This document shows, piece by piece, positions 41,941-52,704 of a stretch of DNA of 64,000 nt. Where the stretch lies: assembly GCA_019828595.1 (NCBI GenBank), contig JAHQRK010000001.1, forward strand, positions 2,356,001 through 2,420,000. The letters run 5' to 3'. The notes under the pieces were generated by a model. That model made no database searches and was not told the origin of the DNA. It saw only the letters and a list, made by a program, of their open reading frames with translations. Both the position numbers and the translations under genes were made by a program. How positions within the stretch are numbered: position 1 is the first letter of the stretch; every line of letters begins with the position of its first letter. The DNA comes from Aphanomyces cochlioides. Taxonomy: Eukaryota > Oomycota > Saprolegniomycetes > Saprolegniales > Verrucalvaceae.

Positions 41941-42958
41941 TTAATGCGATTCCATATAAGATTTCTGCAGTTCAAAAGCCAAGAGTGTAATACCAAAGAG
42001 AGGTGCTTGCACCATCATACGAGGCCCTGCACCTACATCAAATGTCAGTTTGAGTTTACTCATTTCTTTTGCACCTTTAAACAAAGCCGAAACACCACCT
42101 TCAGCGTACACTTTTTGGAAGCAATCAATCGTGCCTTTGTAGGTAGCCCCCTTCATCTGCCTTTTGGTTTTGATAACGTCAGCTAATTATAAGGTCAGAA
42201 TATCAAGAAGATAAAATAACATACCAGGGGTGACCGTGCCTGCAGCTGCAGCACCAGCAACACAACCGGCAAATACCACATGGGGCATTGACACGTTGCC
42301 GTCCTTGTCAGTTCCCATGTCGCGAATGGTTGCATAGGTGGGGAAAAAGATAATTGCGTAAGGTATATCCCGCAACAAGCAAGCAGTGGTTCCTTTGTAC
42401 ATGCCTCGCAGGCCCAAATCCTATACTATAGTTCATACGCCTTTCTCAATTGTAATACTGTACCTGCACAACTTGAGAAGCAGTCATTCGCTCTGCAACA
42501 GGGAGGCGATTTTGAGTTTGCAAACGAATCTTGACAATTTCCACGGGATTCGTTGCAATAACTTGGCACAGGCCAGCACCACCACCAGCCAATACTTGTT
42601 TGTACAGTGGCAACACGCCAGTGCCATCAGTGTCAAGGGCTTCTCGGAGATAGTCGTTCACAGCAAGTTTGATGGCCTTTTCCGGAATAACACCAACAAG
42701 AGTCGGGGGGAGACCTCGAAACAAGCCTCGAACACCGTCTTGAGCGAACAACTTTTGGAAGCATTGGATAGGTCCAGAATACGCCGATGAGCTTTGCAGG
42801 TTGGTTTTGACGATATCAATTGGAAATGTTGCGGAGACGCCGACAACACCAGCCAATCCTCCGACGCCAAGCTTCGCGACAAGCGGGATGTGTTTCTTCA
42901 CAACTTGGGCCGAAGGAACCGATGCTCCAGGATTGATTGTGCTGACCGCCGTCGCCAT
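41941..42958 (-). CDS. Mitochondrial carrier (SLC25), glutamate-carrier-like
   Basis: A six-helix inner-membrane transporter. All three carrier signatures are present: FPIDIVKTNLQ (about 42830), NPVEIVKIRLQT (about 42540) and, across an intron, TPADVIKTKRQ (about 42165). The phrase GVIPEKAIKLAVNDYLRE (about 42690) is characteristic of the glutamate carriers SLC25A18/A22, so glutamate/H+ symport is the best guess; aspartate-glutamate carriers share it but have an EF-hand N-terminus not seen here. Start ATG 42958; introns at about 42425-42466, 42181-42227 and 42031-42072; stop 41943-41941. Length near 300 residues matches the family. It ends 23 bp from the convergent giant gene. Confidence 0.9.
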
Positions 42959-43852
42959 CTTTGGGAAATGATTGCCTTGAGGTGAACAGTCACAAATGTG
43001 CCAACAACGTCGTATCCACGGAAATGCCCAGTCGGAATCGAAGTTGATTTACGTAACGAATCTTATCGCTTCCCTATATAAGTAGCAAACCTGTGAAATT
43101 TTATATCCATTGGACGGTCGGATTTTTAATCAAGTCATTTCAAAGTCGCACATACATAGAATGTCAGGATAAAATAAATATAAACCTTTATATTTTAATA
43201 TTGATGCGCATTCGTTTCATCTCTGTCCATGAACTTGGGGCTTCTTCTGCGCTCTCGCCATAGTGTTGACAAGTTCGTCTCGCTGTAAATCCTGATCGTC
43301 TTAGACTCATGGAGAATGTTCTCGAATCGTCGACTTGGTCTCAATGCAGCCACTCGTTTTGGCGGATTGAACTGTATTTCGAAGTTGAGCTTGCCCTCCA
43401 CCTGGTTCTCTCGAGCGCGACACATCCATCGTTGTGAGTGCCTTCGAAACTGCAAATCGACCTTCAACCAAAAGAATCGACAGCGTGGATGCGAGAATTT
43501 CCATTGGTATTCCACATCTTACATGGTATTATATTGGGCTTTCCCGCTGGTGAAGAGCTCTCAGCAAAAAGCAAGCCTGGCGCGGCAATTCGATTTGCCA
43601 AGTTGTCCAGATTCAGTCACCGAAAGCCATTATTTAAAAAAATATATTTTTGACTCAGAATTTTCCGATAATTTGGACATAGGAAAATCTCAAGTCAAGA
43701 AAATATCGACTATTTCTTTCACTTGATTAATGTATTAAAATATAATTATCCTTGAAATACTGTATATTTCGTCCTGACCATAGGAATATATTTTGTACAG
43801 TAATCATATAAAATTGAAAGGATGTCTGAATTAATTCTTTCGAGATCACCTT
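42959..43852. other. Possible small minus-strand gene, unresolved
   Basis: A minus frame 43515-43195 ends with a credible basic tail (NQVEGKLNFEIQFNPP, STLWRERRRSPKF) and stops at 43195. An upstream minus segment around 43600-43535 (LANRIAAPGLLFAESSSPAG) could be another exon joined across an intron beginning GTAAGATG near 43529. No start codon fits and the plus strand has a competing frame (43316-43726). 43700-43850 is AT-rich with no signal. Treat as a candidate only. Confidence 0.3.
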
Positions 43853-44567
43853 TCAGGGGGAGACTCGCCAGTGCCAACCAGTTGGTCCCATATCACTGGC
43901 GTGATCGAGGGTGAATCTTGGCTCAGGTGCGCTCTTCGATTGGGGATTCAGCATAAGACTCTTGCCATTATGACCAAACTCGATATGATTGGCTCGAGTG
44001 AAACGCATGACCTGAAGAAGGTCCATGCACAACGTCATGGTCGCTTTACGTGACAGATTTTGCACCAACGAAGTTGACAAGATGGCCCGTCACGCATTTG
44101 TCGCATGTATTCAGCAGGAAAGCACATCATTGCGCCACTGGTTTGCCTTGGATGAGGGGGCATTTGTAAGTGAGTGGGGATTTCGATGGATGCGGCGCAT
44201 GTTGAAGGAGGTGGACATGGGTGCAGTCAATGTGGACCACGACTTTCTTCATAAGAATTGATTGCAGTTTGTGCAATCTTATCCTCAACCATGGATGGTT
44301 GGTTGGTCCGGCAACGTTTTCTAGTGGATTTCCTTCTTTGGGAGCCTTCCAGTTGCAAGATGTGCAAGGCAAGTGTGCAGATTGCAGCGTGTCCAGTACA
44401 ACAATGGCGACAACGTTGAGTTGAGGAGGTTGATGGGGATTAAACGCTATGGCTTGATCTGTGCAATACATTGCAGAAGCACGATAGAACTCATCGCAGA
44501 TGGCAAGAAGGTTTAATTGCGCATCCACGAGCACGCTCGAATAGGACGGAGCATGAATTTGTCCCAT
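43853..44567 (-). CDS. Uncharacterised protein candidate
   Basis: Two minus-strand blocks may be exons of one gene. The first (44567-about 44160) starts MGQIHAPSYSSVLVDAQLNL and continues LLAICDEFYRASAMYC and VVAIVVLDTLQSAHL. The second (44080-43853) reads FTRANHIEFGHNGKSLMLNP and ends GPTGWHWRVSP. The residue composition is protein-like but I recognise no family, and the joining intron was not located. A decayed gene is equally possible. Confidence 0.35.
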
Positions 44568-45199
44568 GAACCAACAAACACGTTTTCAAAAACCGCAGTC
44601 GAGAATTGTTTCATCACCGATACAATCTGGAGTGGTCAATAGGCTGATGCGCTTTCATTCCGTTTTCTTGTTTGCTTCATCTTGTTTGTATTCTAGAACT
44701 CCACGTCATGCTGGATGCTTATGCAAGACGCATCTCATGCTCGACTGCACGATGCATCTCATTTGACAAATGTCGGCCAAGTGAACTTGCTTTACAATTT
44801 CCACGAGATGTTGACATCTCGCCACATCCACGTTCAGCCAATGAGCCAGTGAGATAAGGTATCCATGGTGCATTACACTAATGTAATATTATAGAGCATG
44901 GCGATCTTTGTTATAAGGCCTTCATGTCAAGATGAAAGACTCTTTTGGCCATCACACTCTAGAAAGGAGTGCCCTCAGCAATATTGTGAATCTGCTACGG
45001 CTGTCAATCGTGGTAAGAAGATGGAGTAGTGATGGAAATGTCGTCTCTGGAAATTTCATCTAATATTTTATAACAAAATGGATACACCTAGCAGATCAGG
45101 GTGGGAATCTTATTCTTGTGGGATGAAATCAAAGCTTCCCCGGGATGACCTAGGTTGGCGTCATTTCCGATTCTTCCTTCAATTCCCCGAATCAAAACA
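44568..45199. promoter_or_regulatory. Region upstream of first argininosuccinate synthase
   Basis: No supported gene; short plus frames at 44566-44857 overlap without family features. The reading frame of the synthase is open upstream to about 45155, but without an ATG, so translation starts at 45200. Confidence 0.4.
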
Positions 45200-46468
45200 A
45201 TGAGCGTCAAAGCAAACCCTGGTGACAAAGTCGTCCTTGCCTACAGTGGCGGTCTCGATACGTCCATCATCCTCAAGTGGCTCGTGAACAAGGGTTTTGA
45301 AGTCATCTGCTACTGTGCCAATGTTGGCCAATTCGGTGAAAACTTTGACAAGGTCAAAGCCAAGGCTTTGTCCCTTGGTGCCTCGAACGTCTACATTGCC
45401 GACTTGCGCAAGGAATTCGTTGTTGACTACATTTGGCCTGCTGTCCAAGCCAATGCCGTGTATGAGTCCCGATACCTTCTTGGCACGTCGCTCGCCCGTC
45501 CTGTGATCGCCAAGAAAATGGTTGAAATTGCCAATGCCGAAGGTGCTAAGTACGTCGCCCACGGTGCAACTGGCAAGGGTAACGATCAAGTCCGCTTTGA
45601 GCTCTGCGCACAAGCTTTAAACGCCAGCTTGAAGACGATTGCCCCTTGGCGTGATCCCGAATTTATTGAAAAGTTCAAAGGACGTCAAGATTTGATTGCC
45701 TATGCCCAAGAACAAAACATCCCCATCGATGCCACGCCCAAGGCTCCTTACAGTGTCGACGAAAACTTGTACCACACATCCTATGAATCGGGCATGCTCG
45801 AAGATCCTATGACGGCCCCAATGAAGAGTATGTTCAAGATGACTGTCGATCCCAAGGATGCACCAAACGAGTCGGAAACAATCCGTATCCACTTTGAATC
45901 TGGTGTCCCCGTGAAGGTGTCCAACTTGACGACCCCCGGAGAGGATGAAACTGACCCATTGCTCTTGTTCTTGGAATTGAACCGTTTGGCCGGAAAGCAT
46001 GGCATTGGTCGCATTGATATTGTCGAAAACCGTTTTGTCGGTATCAAGTCTCGCGGCGTCTACGAAACCCCTGGTGGCACCTTGTTGCGTGAAGCTCACT
46101 TGGACTTGGAAGGTCTTTGCATGGACCGTGAAGTCATGAAGCTCCGCGACTCGTTGAGCGTCAAGTTTGCTGAATTCTGTTACAACGGCTTCTGGTTCGC
46201 CCCCGAAATGGACTTCGTGCGCAATGCTATTTCATATTCGCAGAAGAACATCACGGGCCACGTCGACTTGGAATTGTACAAGGGCAATGTGACTGTGATC
46301 GGCCGCTACTCGGATGTGGCTCTCTACAGCGCTGACTTGGCCAGCATGGACCAAGAAGGCGGTGGTGAAAACATCGAATACAACCCAAGTGATGCCCAAG
46401 GCTTCATTCGCATCAACGCCACTCGCCTCAAGGCATTCCACCTTGTCGCAAAGAACAAATCGGCCTAG
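45200..46468 (+). CDS. ASS1: Argininosuccinate synthase, copy 1
   Basis: The enzyme joins citrulline and aspartate with ATP to form argininosuccinate in arginine synthesis. The intronless frame starts at ATG 45200 ([22 protein letters not shown]) with the ATP-binding SGGLDTS loop, then [33 protein letters not shown] and [14 protein letters not shown], all hallmark blocks. [15 protein letters not shown] and the C-terminal tetramerisation helix are present. Length is 422 residues, close to the eukaryotic norm of about 412, and nothing is missing. It is followed 483 bp later by a second copy. High codon bias makes long antisense frames that are not genes. Confidence 0.96.
   Translation: MSVKANPGDKVVLAYSGGLDTSIILKWLVNKGFEVICYCANVGQFGENFDKVKAKALSLGASNVYIADLRKEFVVDYIWPAVQANAVYESRYLLGTSLARPVIAKKMVEIANAEGAKYVAHGATGKGNDQVRFELCAQALNASLKTIAPWRDPEFIEKFKGRQDLIAYAQEQNIPIDATPKAPYSVDENLYHTSYESGMLEDPMTAPMKSMFKMTVDPKDAPNESETIRIHFESGVPVKVSNLTTPGEDETDPLLLFLELNRLAGKHGIGRIDIVENRFVGIKSRGVYETPGGTLLREAHLDLEGLCMDREVMKLRDSLSVKFAEFCYNGFWFAPEMDFVRNAISYSQKNITGHVDLELYKGNVTVIGRYSDVALYSADLASMDQEGGGENIEYNPSDAQGFIRINATRLKAFHLVAKNKSA
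46097..46359 (+). repeat. Gene-conversion tract, copy 1 side
   Basis: These 263 bp match 47849-48111 at all but one position (ATC versus ATT), while flanking coding DNA differs at many third positions. Such a sharp block points to recent conversion between the tandem genes. Confidence 0.85.
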
Positions 46469-46951
46469 AACATAATGATGTGGATGAAATATGTATCTCA
46501 GTGAGTCATCTTGGTTCTCGACATGAATAGATGGAGACAGACCAGCTCTTATTCATGAATTAAGGCATGGTAGACTGTGGGTGCATAATGTGCTCATGGA
46601 ACTCATATGATGAGGCAATCAAGGTTAGAGTAGCAACTTGCAGAATCCCATGGCAGGTCTACATTGCCATGTTCATGAAGGAGATGCAAGGCCCAAGAAC
46701 TTGTATTCATAAAGACATGGACCAGGCTTTAATCACAGCGATCCTGACGGTAGAATGTTGACGGCGTGCGCTCCCACGGCAGCTTTGTTCCGTTGCCGAG
46801 GATGACTTCTCGGTCTCTGTCTGCAAGATCCATTGACCCATTCGTGTCGGTTCAGAAACGCAGCCAATGACATGCATCGGATGAGAAAGATCGCAATCTT
46901 TGCCACCACACATTTGTCAGTTGAGAATTTCCTCTTGAAGCCGAAGTCATC
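46469..46951. other. Spacer between tandem synthase genes
   Basis: A 64-codon plus frame (46567-46761) and a minus frame (46913-46707) occur but lack recognisable features. The spacer must hold the terminator of copy 1 and the promoter of copy 2. I see no repeat matching the region upstream of copy 1. Confidence 0.4.
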
Positions 46952-48214
46952 ATGAGCGTGAAAGCAAACCCCGGAGATAAAGTTGTGCTTGCCTACAGTG
47001 GTGGGCTTGATACGTCCATTATCCTCAAGTGGCTTGTCAACAAAGGCTTCCATGTCATTTGCTACTGCGCCAACGTCGGGCAATTTGGCGAAAATTTTGA
47101 CAAAGTCAAGGCAAAGGCTATCTCGCTTGGTGCGACAACAGTTTACATTGAAGATTTGCGCAAAGAGTTTGTGGTAGACTATATTTGGCCGGCCGTGCAA
47201 GCGAATGCTATCTATGAGTCGCGATACTTGATGGGCACGTCTCTTGCCCGTCCCGTGATTGCAAAGAAAATGGTCGAGATCGCGAATATTGAACACGCAC
47301 AATATGTTGCCCATGGCGCAACGGGCAAAGGAAATGATCAAGTCCGCTTTGAGCTCTGTGCACAAGCTCTAAACGCAAACTTGAAGACGATCGCTCCGTG
47401 GCGTGACCCTGAATTCATTCAGAAGTTCAAAGGACGTCAAGACTTGATTGCGTACGCCCAAGAACAAAACATCCCAATCGATGCTACGCCCAAGGCTCCA
47501 TACAGCGTCGATGAAAATCTTTACCACACGTCGTACGAATCGGGTATGCTTGAAGATCCCATGACGGCTCCCATTCCTGAAATGTTCAAAATGACGGTGG
47601 ACCCAAAGAAAGCCCCGAATGAATCCGAGCAAATTCGGGTCCACTTTCAATCTGGCATCCCCGTGAAAGTTTCCAACTTGACAACACCAGGGCAAGACCA
47701 CACCGACCCACTCTTGCTGTTTCTGGAGTTGAATCGCGTCGCTGGAAAACATGGCATTGGCCGTATTGACATGGTGGAAAACCGCTTCGTTGGAATCAAG
47801 TCCCGCGGAGTCTACGAAACCCCTGGTGGCACCCTGCTGCGCGCGGCCCACTTGGACTTGGAAGGTCTTTGCATGGACCGTGAAGTCATGAAGCTCCGCG
47901 ACTCGTTGAGCGTCAAGTTTGCTGAATTCTGTTACAACGGCTTCTGGTTCGCCCCCGAAATGGACTTCGTGCGCAATGCTATTTCATATTCGCAGAAGAA
48001 CATCACGGGCCACGTCGACTTGGAATTGTACAAGGGCAATGTGACTGTGATTGGCCGCTACTCGGATGTGGCTCTCTACAGCGCTGACTTGGCCAGCATG
48101 GACCAAGAAGGTGGCGGCAAGAACATTGAGTACAATCCTAGCGATGCTCAAGGCTTCATCCGCATTAACGCCACTCGTCTCAAGGCTTACCATCTCGTTC
48201 AAAAGAAGGCTTAA
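46952..48214 (+). CDS. ASS1: Argininosuccinate synthase, copy 2
   Basis: A second intact intronless synthase of 420 residues starting at ATG 46952. It keeps every catalytic block of copy 1 ([33 protein letters not shown]) with scattered substitutions such as FHVICY for FEVICY and [10 protein letters not shown] for [10 protein letters not shown], plus the C-terminal AYHLVQKKA in place of [11 protein letters not shown]. Silent differences are frequent through most of the gene but vanish between 47849 and 48111. Both copies look functional; one may be differently regulated or localised, though neither shows a targeting sequence. Confidence 0.95.
   Translation: MSVKANPGDKVVLAYSGGLDTSIILKWLVNKGFHVICYCANVGQFGENFDKVKAKAISLGATTVYIEDLRKEFVVDYIWPAVQANAIYESRYLMGTSLARPVIAKKMVEIANIEHAQYVAHGATGKGNDQVRFELCAQALNANLKTIAPWRDPEFIQKFKGRQDLIAYAQEQNIPIDATPKAPYSVDENLYHTSYESGMLEDPMTAPIPEMFKMTVDPKKAPNESEQIRVHFQSGIPVKVSNLTTPGQDHTDPLLLFLELNRVAGKHGIGRIDMVENRFVGIKSRGVYETPGGTLLRAAHLDLEGLCMDREVMKLRDSLSVKFAEFCYNGFWFAPEMDFVRNAISYSQKNITGHVDLELYKGNVTVIGRYSDVALYSADLASMDQEGGGKNIEYNPSDAQGFIRINATRLKAYHLVQKKA
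47849..48111 (+). repeat. Gene-conversion tract, copy 2 side
   Basis: Partner of 46097-46359. The match begins just after GCGCGGCC/GAAGCT differences and ends before the GGCGGTGGT/GGTGGCGGC codons. Confidence 0.85.
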
Positions 48215-50024
48215 TTCTGAGTAGTCCTGAACTATCTCCATGAATGTTTACATGAACTCTGGCATGCTGCTATTCAAGGTTGTCTTGAATCGCTCGTCAA
48301 ACATGCTGTCCTCTGCTATCCCCGCTGAATTAATCTGAAACCCGACAACTCCAGCTTCACACCTCTTTGTCAATCACTCCCTCGTTATCTTGCGTGCTGG
48401 TACTGAAGGTAGTACACCTCAACGTTGGGTTCATGTGGTCGCAACGGTTGATGTTCAGAACGTAAACAGCCTCTGGGCTTGGACTGGAAGATAATATCTT
48501 CCGTTGTGCGCTCAATAAGGCGCCATCGTACTACTGGTATGCGCTCGGCTTCTGTGCTTCGGCTACTGTACTAAGAGAGCGCGATTTGCACTTGCCACTG
48601 TTCACGTTGCAGAAGACAAACTTGTGGATCTTTGTGCTAACCTTCTGCTTGTTTATGCATCTCCTCGTTAGATGGTTGAGAAGGTCTCCACGCATTTCGT
48701 TGAATTGTCTGCAACCGCTAGCTGGACCAACGAGGTTTGCGACCTTGTCAAGAACGTCGCCGTTGCCAACGTCCACCATGTTCTCCTTCTTGTCAAACCG
48801 TTTGTGAACAGAAACATCACAATCTTCGCCAGGGGACGCTGCTCAACCACCTCGTCCTGTTGTGAATCCATTGTCGTTTTTGTCACCCCCAGGAAGACGT
48901 TCCAAGGCAACGGCAATGTCTCTGGAACGAGAGATGTCCTTCTCTACAGTTGCCGAGGAACAAGAGCGATGAATTTACTATTCATGGTAACGAGGTGACG
49001 ACATCTCGTCGAGGAAGATCTTTCCAAAATGGTTGTGTCGCCTCGTCGCGTGGTGAGTCATTTGCAACCTGCAAAGGGAAGTACAGGCGATCAAACCGAT
49101 GTCGCGACATTGTAAGCGTTGTTGCTGCGACTGTCTTCCGTTGTGTGAACCAAACGCCATCAACTTTCGAACGAGCATGCGATTATCTTCTCACACAACC
49201 AGCAATCACCTTTGATTCGATTGGCACGAGATCCATACTCATCCTACTACTGTACTGTGCATCTACTGACAGTAACGTAACCCACTGTGACTTGCCTTTA
49301 GCGAGAAGCCACGAGTCTGGCGTGCTATAATATCAATAACGTTAGTGTACGATGGTATCCACCAGAAGACAATCTCTCTATCTCCTCGTTCGTGCAATTG
49401 TCAACTGGTCGGCAGGTTGCCGAAACACAGAGGAAGCAGTTAGCGCAGGCCGCTATTTTGAACCACGATAACATCCATGTAATTTACAATGTGGTTGTCA
49501 CGTTGAGCTGTGAGGGAGGCAAGCACGTAATCGTCTTGGGGTGCAAGGCGAAGGGGGATAAGCGAGAGAGGTGCGCAATCTCCATCTCGGACCCGTCGTC
49601 AAGAGTGAACTCATGCAGTAACGTTAGGTAGAGAAGTTGCAGTGGGGTTTCAACCTTTGAACAATCGAAAAAAGAAATTCCATTTCACAGGATTCCGCTA
49701 GAATGGCGATTATCCGGCTGGTCGCCGGGACTAATCGATTAGACGCCAGGACATCCTGCATGTGGATTTTGGCGTCGTCGTCGGATAGTCGACCTCTCAA
49801 AGAACTTTTGGATTACTCTCCAACACTGAAAAGTATACCATCTGTCGCACCCTGTTACAAGTACACCAGCACATGATAGTGACAAGACGTGGTCGTGGCG
49901 TCGTTTTGTGGCAGTCGTCGCGTTTCTTCCATCCGCTTGATTGCGATTTTTGCCGATTTGTTCTGTTGATAACCCACGTGATCGTCAACAGTTTGCAACT
50001 TGCTGCCCAGAGGAGACTCGCGCC
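48215..50024. other. Gene-poor region with a decayed minus-strand frame
   Basis: Minus-strand reading from about 48970 to 48560 gives protein-like text (ATVEKDISRSRDIAVALERL, PGGDKNDNGFTT, then after an in-frame TGA near 48838 KRFDKKENMVDVGNGDVLDK and NEMRGDLLNHLTRRC). It looks like a relic of a gene, family unknown. Short plus and minus frames elsewhere (48950-49330, 49392-49631) have no support. 49640-50020 holds nothing recognisable besides the promoter of the next gene. Confidence 0.4.
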
Positions 50025-50924
50025 ATGGTGGTTAATGTCGATGCCTCGAGGTTTGCGCTCAGACCATTGTCACACCATCTTACAGCACAGGTGATGATGG
50101 GACTGCACAAGAGCTCGACCCACCAGACTACAGAGAGCAAACACACCTCCACTTACGATGTCACACAAGATCAACGGGCGCAGTATGTCCGTCGTCTCTT
50201 TCAAGAAGTCGTCAAAGTGCACACAATGCTCCGCGCACCATTCAACAAGACGAGCGTGCTTGAGACTTGCAAAGCGTACGAGCATGATTTGTGGAATGGT
50301 TGTGCGACGCCTGAGGAATATGTACGATTGATGCGCGCTCAAATTCAGTCCATTGCGAAGAAAGGCCGATGCATGCTTCAGCAATCGCGCGAGTTTGAAG
50401 TTGCTCCTTCGTCCCAATCTTCGTCTCCTGCCAATGCTTACGAGCGACATGTTCCATCAGCATCACCAGAAGTATCGATGAAGCAATTGCAACAAGCTCA
50501 TATCAGACATGCCTTGAGTAGCTCATGGTTGAAGACACAGCGAAAAGCCTCTCGTTTTCGTTGGGAATCCCCCATGGATGCACAAGAAGAAGCGTATGTT
50601 CACGCAGATCAAAGGGCAGCCGAATCCGACATTCTCCAGTCGATTCGCAACCTGTACTACAACCAGCTCTGCTCATATGAAGAACAACTTCGCTTGTCGC
50701 TCGCCGCTGAGCACCGCGACTGGGTGGCTTTCGATTTGAGTGTTGTCCAAGGGCTCCTCGCGACCTTGGACCCTCACTGCGAAGCCCCTCAATACCATCA
50801 CAACATTCAAACGCTCCACAGCCAAATCGAGAAAGTTCTCAAGGAGATGGCGCTCTTCGACTACATGTGGGAGATGGAGCGTTCGAAGTTGGCCTTCAGT
50901 GGAGGAACCCACACCCCTATTTAA
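50025..50924 (+). CDS. Uncharacterised protein, possibly KIX-like N-terminus
   Basis: A single-exon 299-codon frame starting at ATG 50025 (MVVNVDASRFALRPLS). Residues about 45-110 form a helical block (RAQYVRRLFQEVVKVHTML, LETCKAYEHDLWNGCATPEE, YVRLMRAQIQSI) whose spacing, with an aromatic pair and KTSVLETCKAYE, recalls KIX domains of Mediator/CBP-type co-activators. A Ser/Pro-rich linker (SSQSSSPANAYE) follows, then a second helical part (DILQSIRNLYYNQLCSYEEQ). The end is GGTHTPI with TAA at 50922-50924. The frame is open further upstream to 49941 without another ATG. The KIX suggestion is inference only. Confidence 0.6.
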   Translation: MVVNVDASRFALRPLSHHLTAQVMMGLHKSSTHQTTESKHTSTYDVTQDQRAQYVRRLFQEVVKVHTMLRAPFNKTSVLETCKAYEHDLWNGCATPEEYVRLMRAQIQSIAKKGRCMLQQSREFEVAPSSQSSSPANAYERHVPSASPEVSMKQLQQAHIRHALSSSWLKTQRKASRFRWESPMDAQEEAYVHADQRAAESDILQSIRNLYYNQLCSYEEQLRLSLAAEHRDWVAFDLSVVQGLLATLDPHCEAPQYHHNIQTLHSQIEKVLKEMALFDYMWEMERSKLAFSGGTHTPI

Positions 50925-51416
50925 CAAAAACGGATTCGATCGCATTATTGTTCTTGTTTGACGCTCGACAGATGCACGATAGGTAGAGTAAACAGGAAAC
51001 TCTCTACTAATCACCAAATGGCTCAATGGACGTCGCCAAGTTTGACAACGCCACCACTCTCTCACCAAATGTTCCGTTGAGAGGATAGCTCATGTCTTGT
51101 TTAAAATGAGCCATTGTTTGCTCGCAATCTTGTCGCAAATCTCCAATATAAACTAATGAAATTCACACGGTGTACGTTCTTTCCACAGCTTTCCTGTTCA
51201 TGTCAAAAAAGTTTCGTTGCTTTCTGGAATTAGCTGCCATGGTGGCATCACGAATAAGTGTGAAGAAATCACGGCTCGTCAACAGTGGCGTGTGCTGGCA
51301 CGGTGAGACGTTTTGTCGATTTCTCTTCAAGTTTGTATGGGCTCTTCACTAAACATTCCAAATCGAACGCTGGGACAAGCGATTATTTGTCGAAATTTGA
51401 CAAACAAATCTGACTA
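50925..51416. other. Intergenic before MITE
   Basis: No supported gene. A 60-codon plus frame at 51170-51352 has an ordinary composition and no match I recognise. Confidence 0.4.
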
Positions 51417-52232
51417 CAGTACTCCCCCGGAATAACGACCCTCCACAAAATATCAGATTTTAGAGGTATTTGTCATGCATAAGTATAAGATTAAGTGGGT
51501 TTATAGATGGGTGACACTTGCATCTGATTGGTCAGAATATCTTTGACACTTGTATCTGATTGGTCAGAATATCTATGACACTTGCATCTGATTGGTCAGA
51601 ATATCTTTGACACTTGTATCTGATTGGTCAGAATATCTATGCCACTTGCATCTGATTGGTCAGAATATTTATGACACTTGCATCTGATTGGTCAGAATAT
51701 CTATGTTTACATGAAAAACTTGCCGAATCCGAATATTATTCGGATTCTGGAGGGGTAGCAACCTCCAGAAGACAGAACGCACGACACAGACCACACACTT
51801 CTCTTAGAGCTTACGAATACAGTTCTCTTAGAGCTTACGAATACTGTACCGTCTACCAACTCATAAACTTCTTCGTCTAATATGCCTGTATGCCGGCAAC
51901 AATTAGCCATTGTATCTTGACTAACACATTGCCATGCCTCAATGGCCTACTCTAACGCTTGCAACAAACTGACATCGTGCAGTTTGTTCACAAGTGAGGC
52001 AATATTTACCTTGTCGGCTTCGTATGCCGTATCAAGAAGCAGCTCAAATTTGTCCACAATGTCAGGAGTTGTTTCTCCTCAATTGTGAGTCGCAATCGAG
52101 AGGCACGTTGTCACAAATTGAAATCAACATCGTGAAAAGAACTCCTAAAATCTAAATTTGTGTTAATGAAGTAAACTATAATTTTATAAAGTATATTAAG
52201 TTTAATGGGTTCGTTATTCCGGGGGAGTACTG
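51417..52232. mobile_element. Non-autonomous Tc1/mariner-type element (MITE)
   Basis: The element is bounded by perfect 22-bp terminal inverted repeats, beginning CAGTACTCCCCCGGAATAAC at 51417-51438 and mirrored at 52211-52232, and is flanked on both sides by TA (51415-51416 and 52233-52234), the target duplication of Tc1/mariner elements. It is 816 bp long and has no transposase. Inside are a 6 x 32-bp array (51513-51704) and a duplicated 24-bp phrase (about 51799-51846). The short plus/minus frames inside arise from these repeats. Confidence 0.85.
51513..51704. repeat. Six-copy 32-bp minisatellite
   Basis: Copies start at 51513, 51545, 51577, 51609, 51641 and 51673. The unit reads GACACTTGYATCTGATTGG followed by TCAGAATATCTWT. 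The variant bases alternate between the first four copies, so growth was by 64-bp dimers. Each copy carries ATTGG, the reverse of a CCAAT box. Confidence 0.95.
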
Positions 52233-52704
52233 TACAATGCACATGCTTTGTGTATCAATCGTGTATGGTTATCTCACCTTCAAATATATCACTCCAAGTA
52301 AATATATATTGACTACCGGGTATTGTGTCTCTAGAAAAAAACTGGAATCTTGCAAAGAAAATATCGACGCAGCCATTTTGACGCAAAAATGACGCAATAC
52401 AAACTTCAAATGAAATGAAAGTGAATGCTTCTAACATGTTTTTCAAACATTTAAAACGTTTGAAATTACAGTATTTAACGTTCATGATAGAGAAAATGCT
52501 TTCGTAAACCTTAAATAGTGTATGCGTCAATTAATTGAAACATTTTCGAAACATCTTCGAAACATCTCAAAACTCCAGTTCTGAAAGGAGTTTTTCGGAC
52601 ATTCCGTCCGACGATACTGCAGCCAATCAGTGGCTAGAGAATGCAATAAACACAACCAGTCATTTCACACTTCTTTTTTGTCGCAGGCTGACAGGTGAAT
52701 TGGG
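52233..52704. other. AT-rich spacer upstream of Crypton
   Basis: No gene. It contains a short tandem phrase CGAAACATCTT (about 52545-52568) and a small palindrome CGGAC-ATTC-GTCCG-like (about 52597-52612). These lie close to the Crypton start and may be part of that element's 5' end, but no terminal direct repeat was found. Confidence 0.35.

Noticed and set aside
45179..48241. Long minus-strand open frames across both argininosuccinate synthase genes
   Set aside because: They mirror the biased codons of the highly expressed sense genes and occur at matching places in both copies; no family features.
51513..51704. CRISPR-like array
   Set aside because: The 32-bp units are contiguous with no unique spacers, and the setting is a eukaryotic MITE.
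51740..51860. Long terminal repeat of a retrotransposon
   Set aside because: No TG...CA ends, primer site or second copy was seen; the perfect inverted ends with TA explain the segment better.
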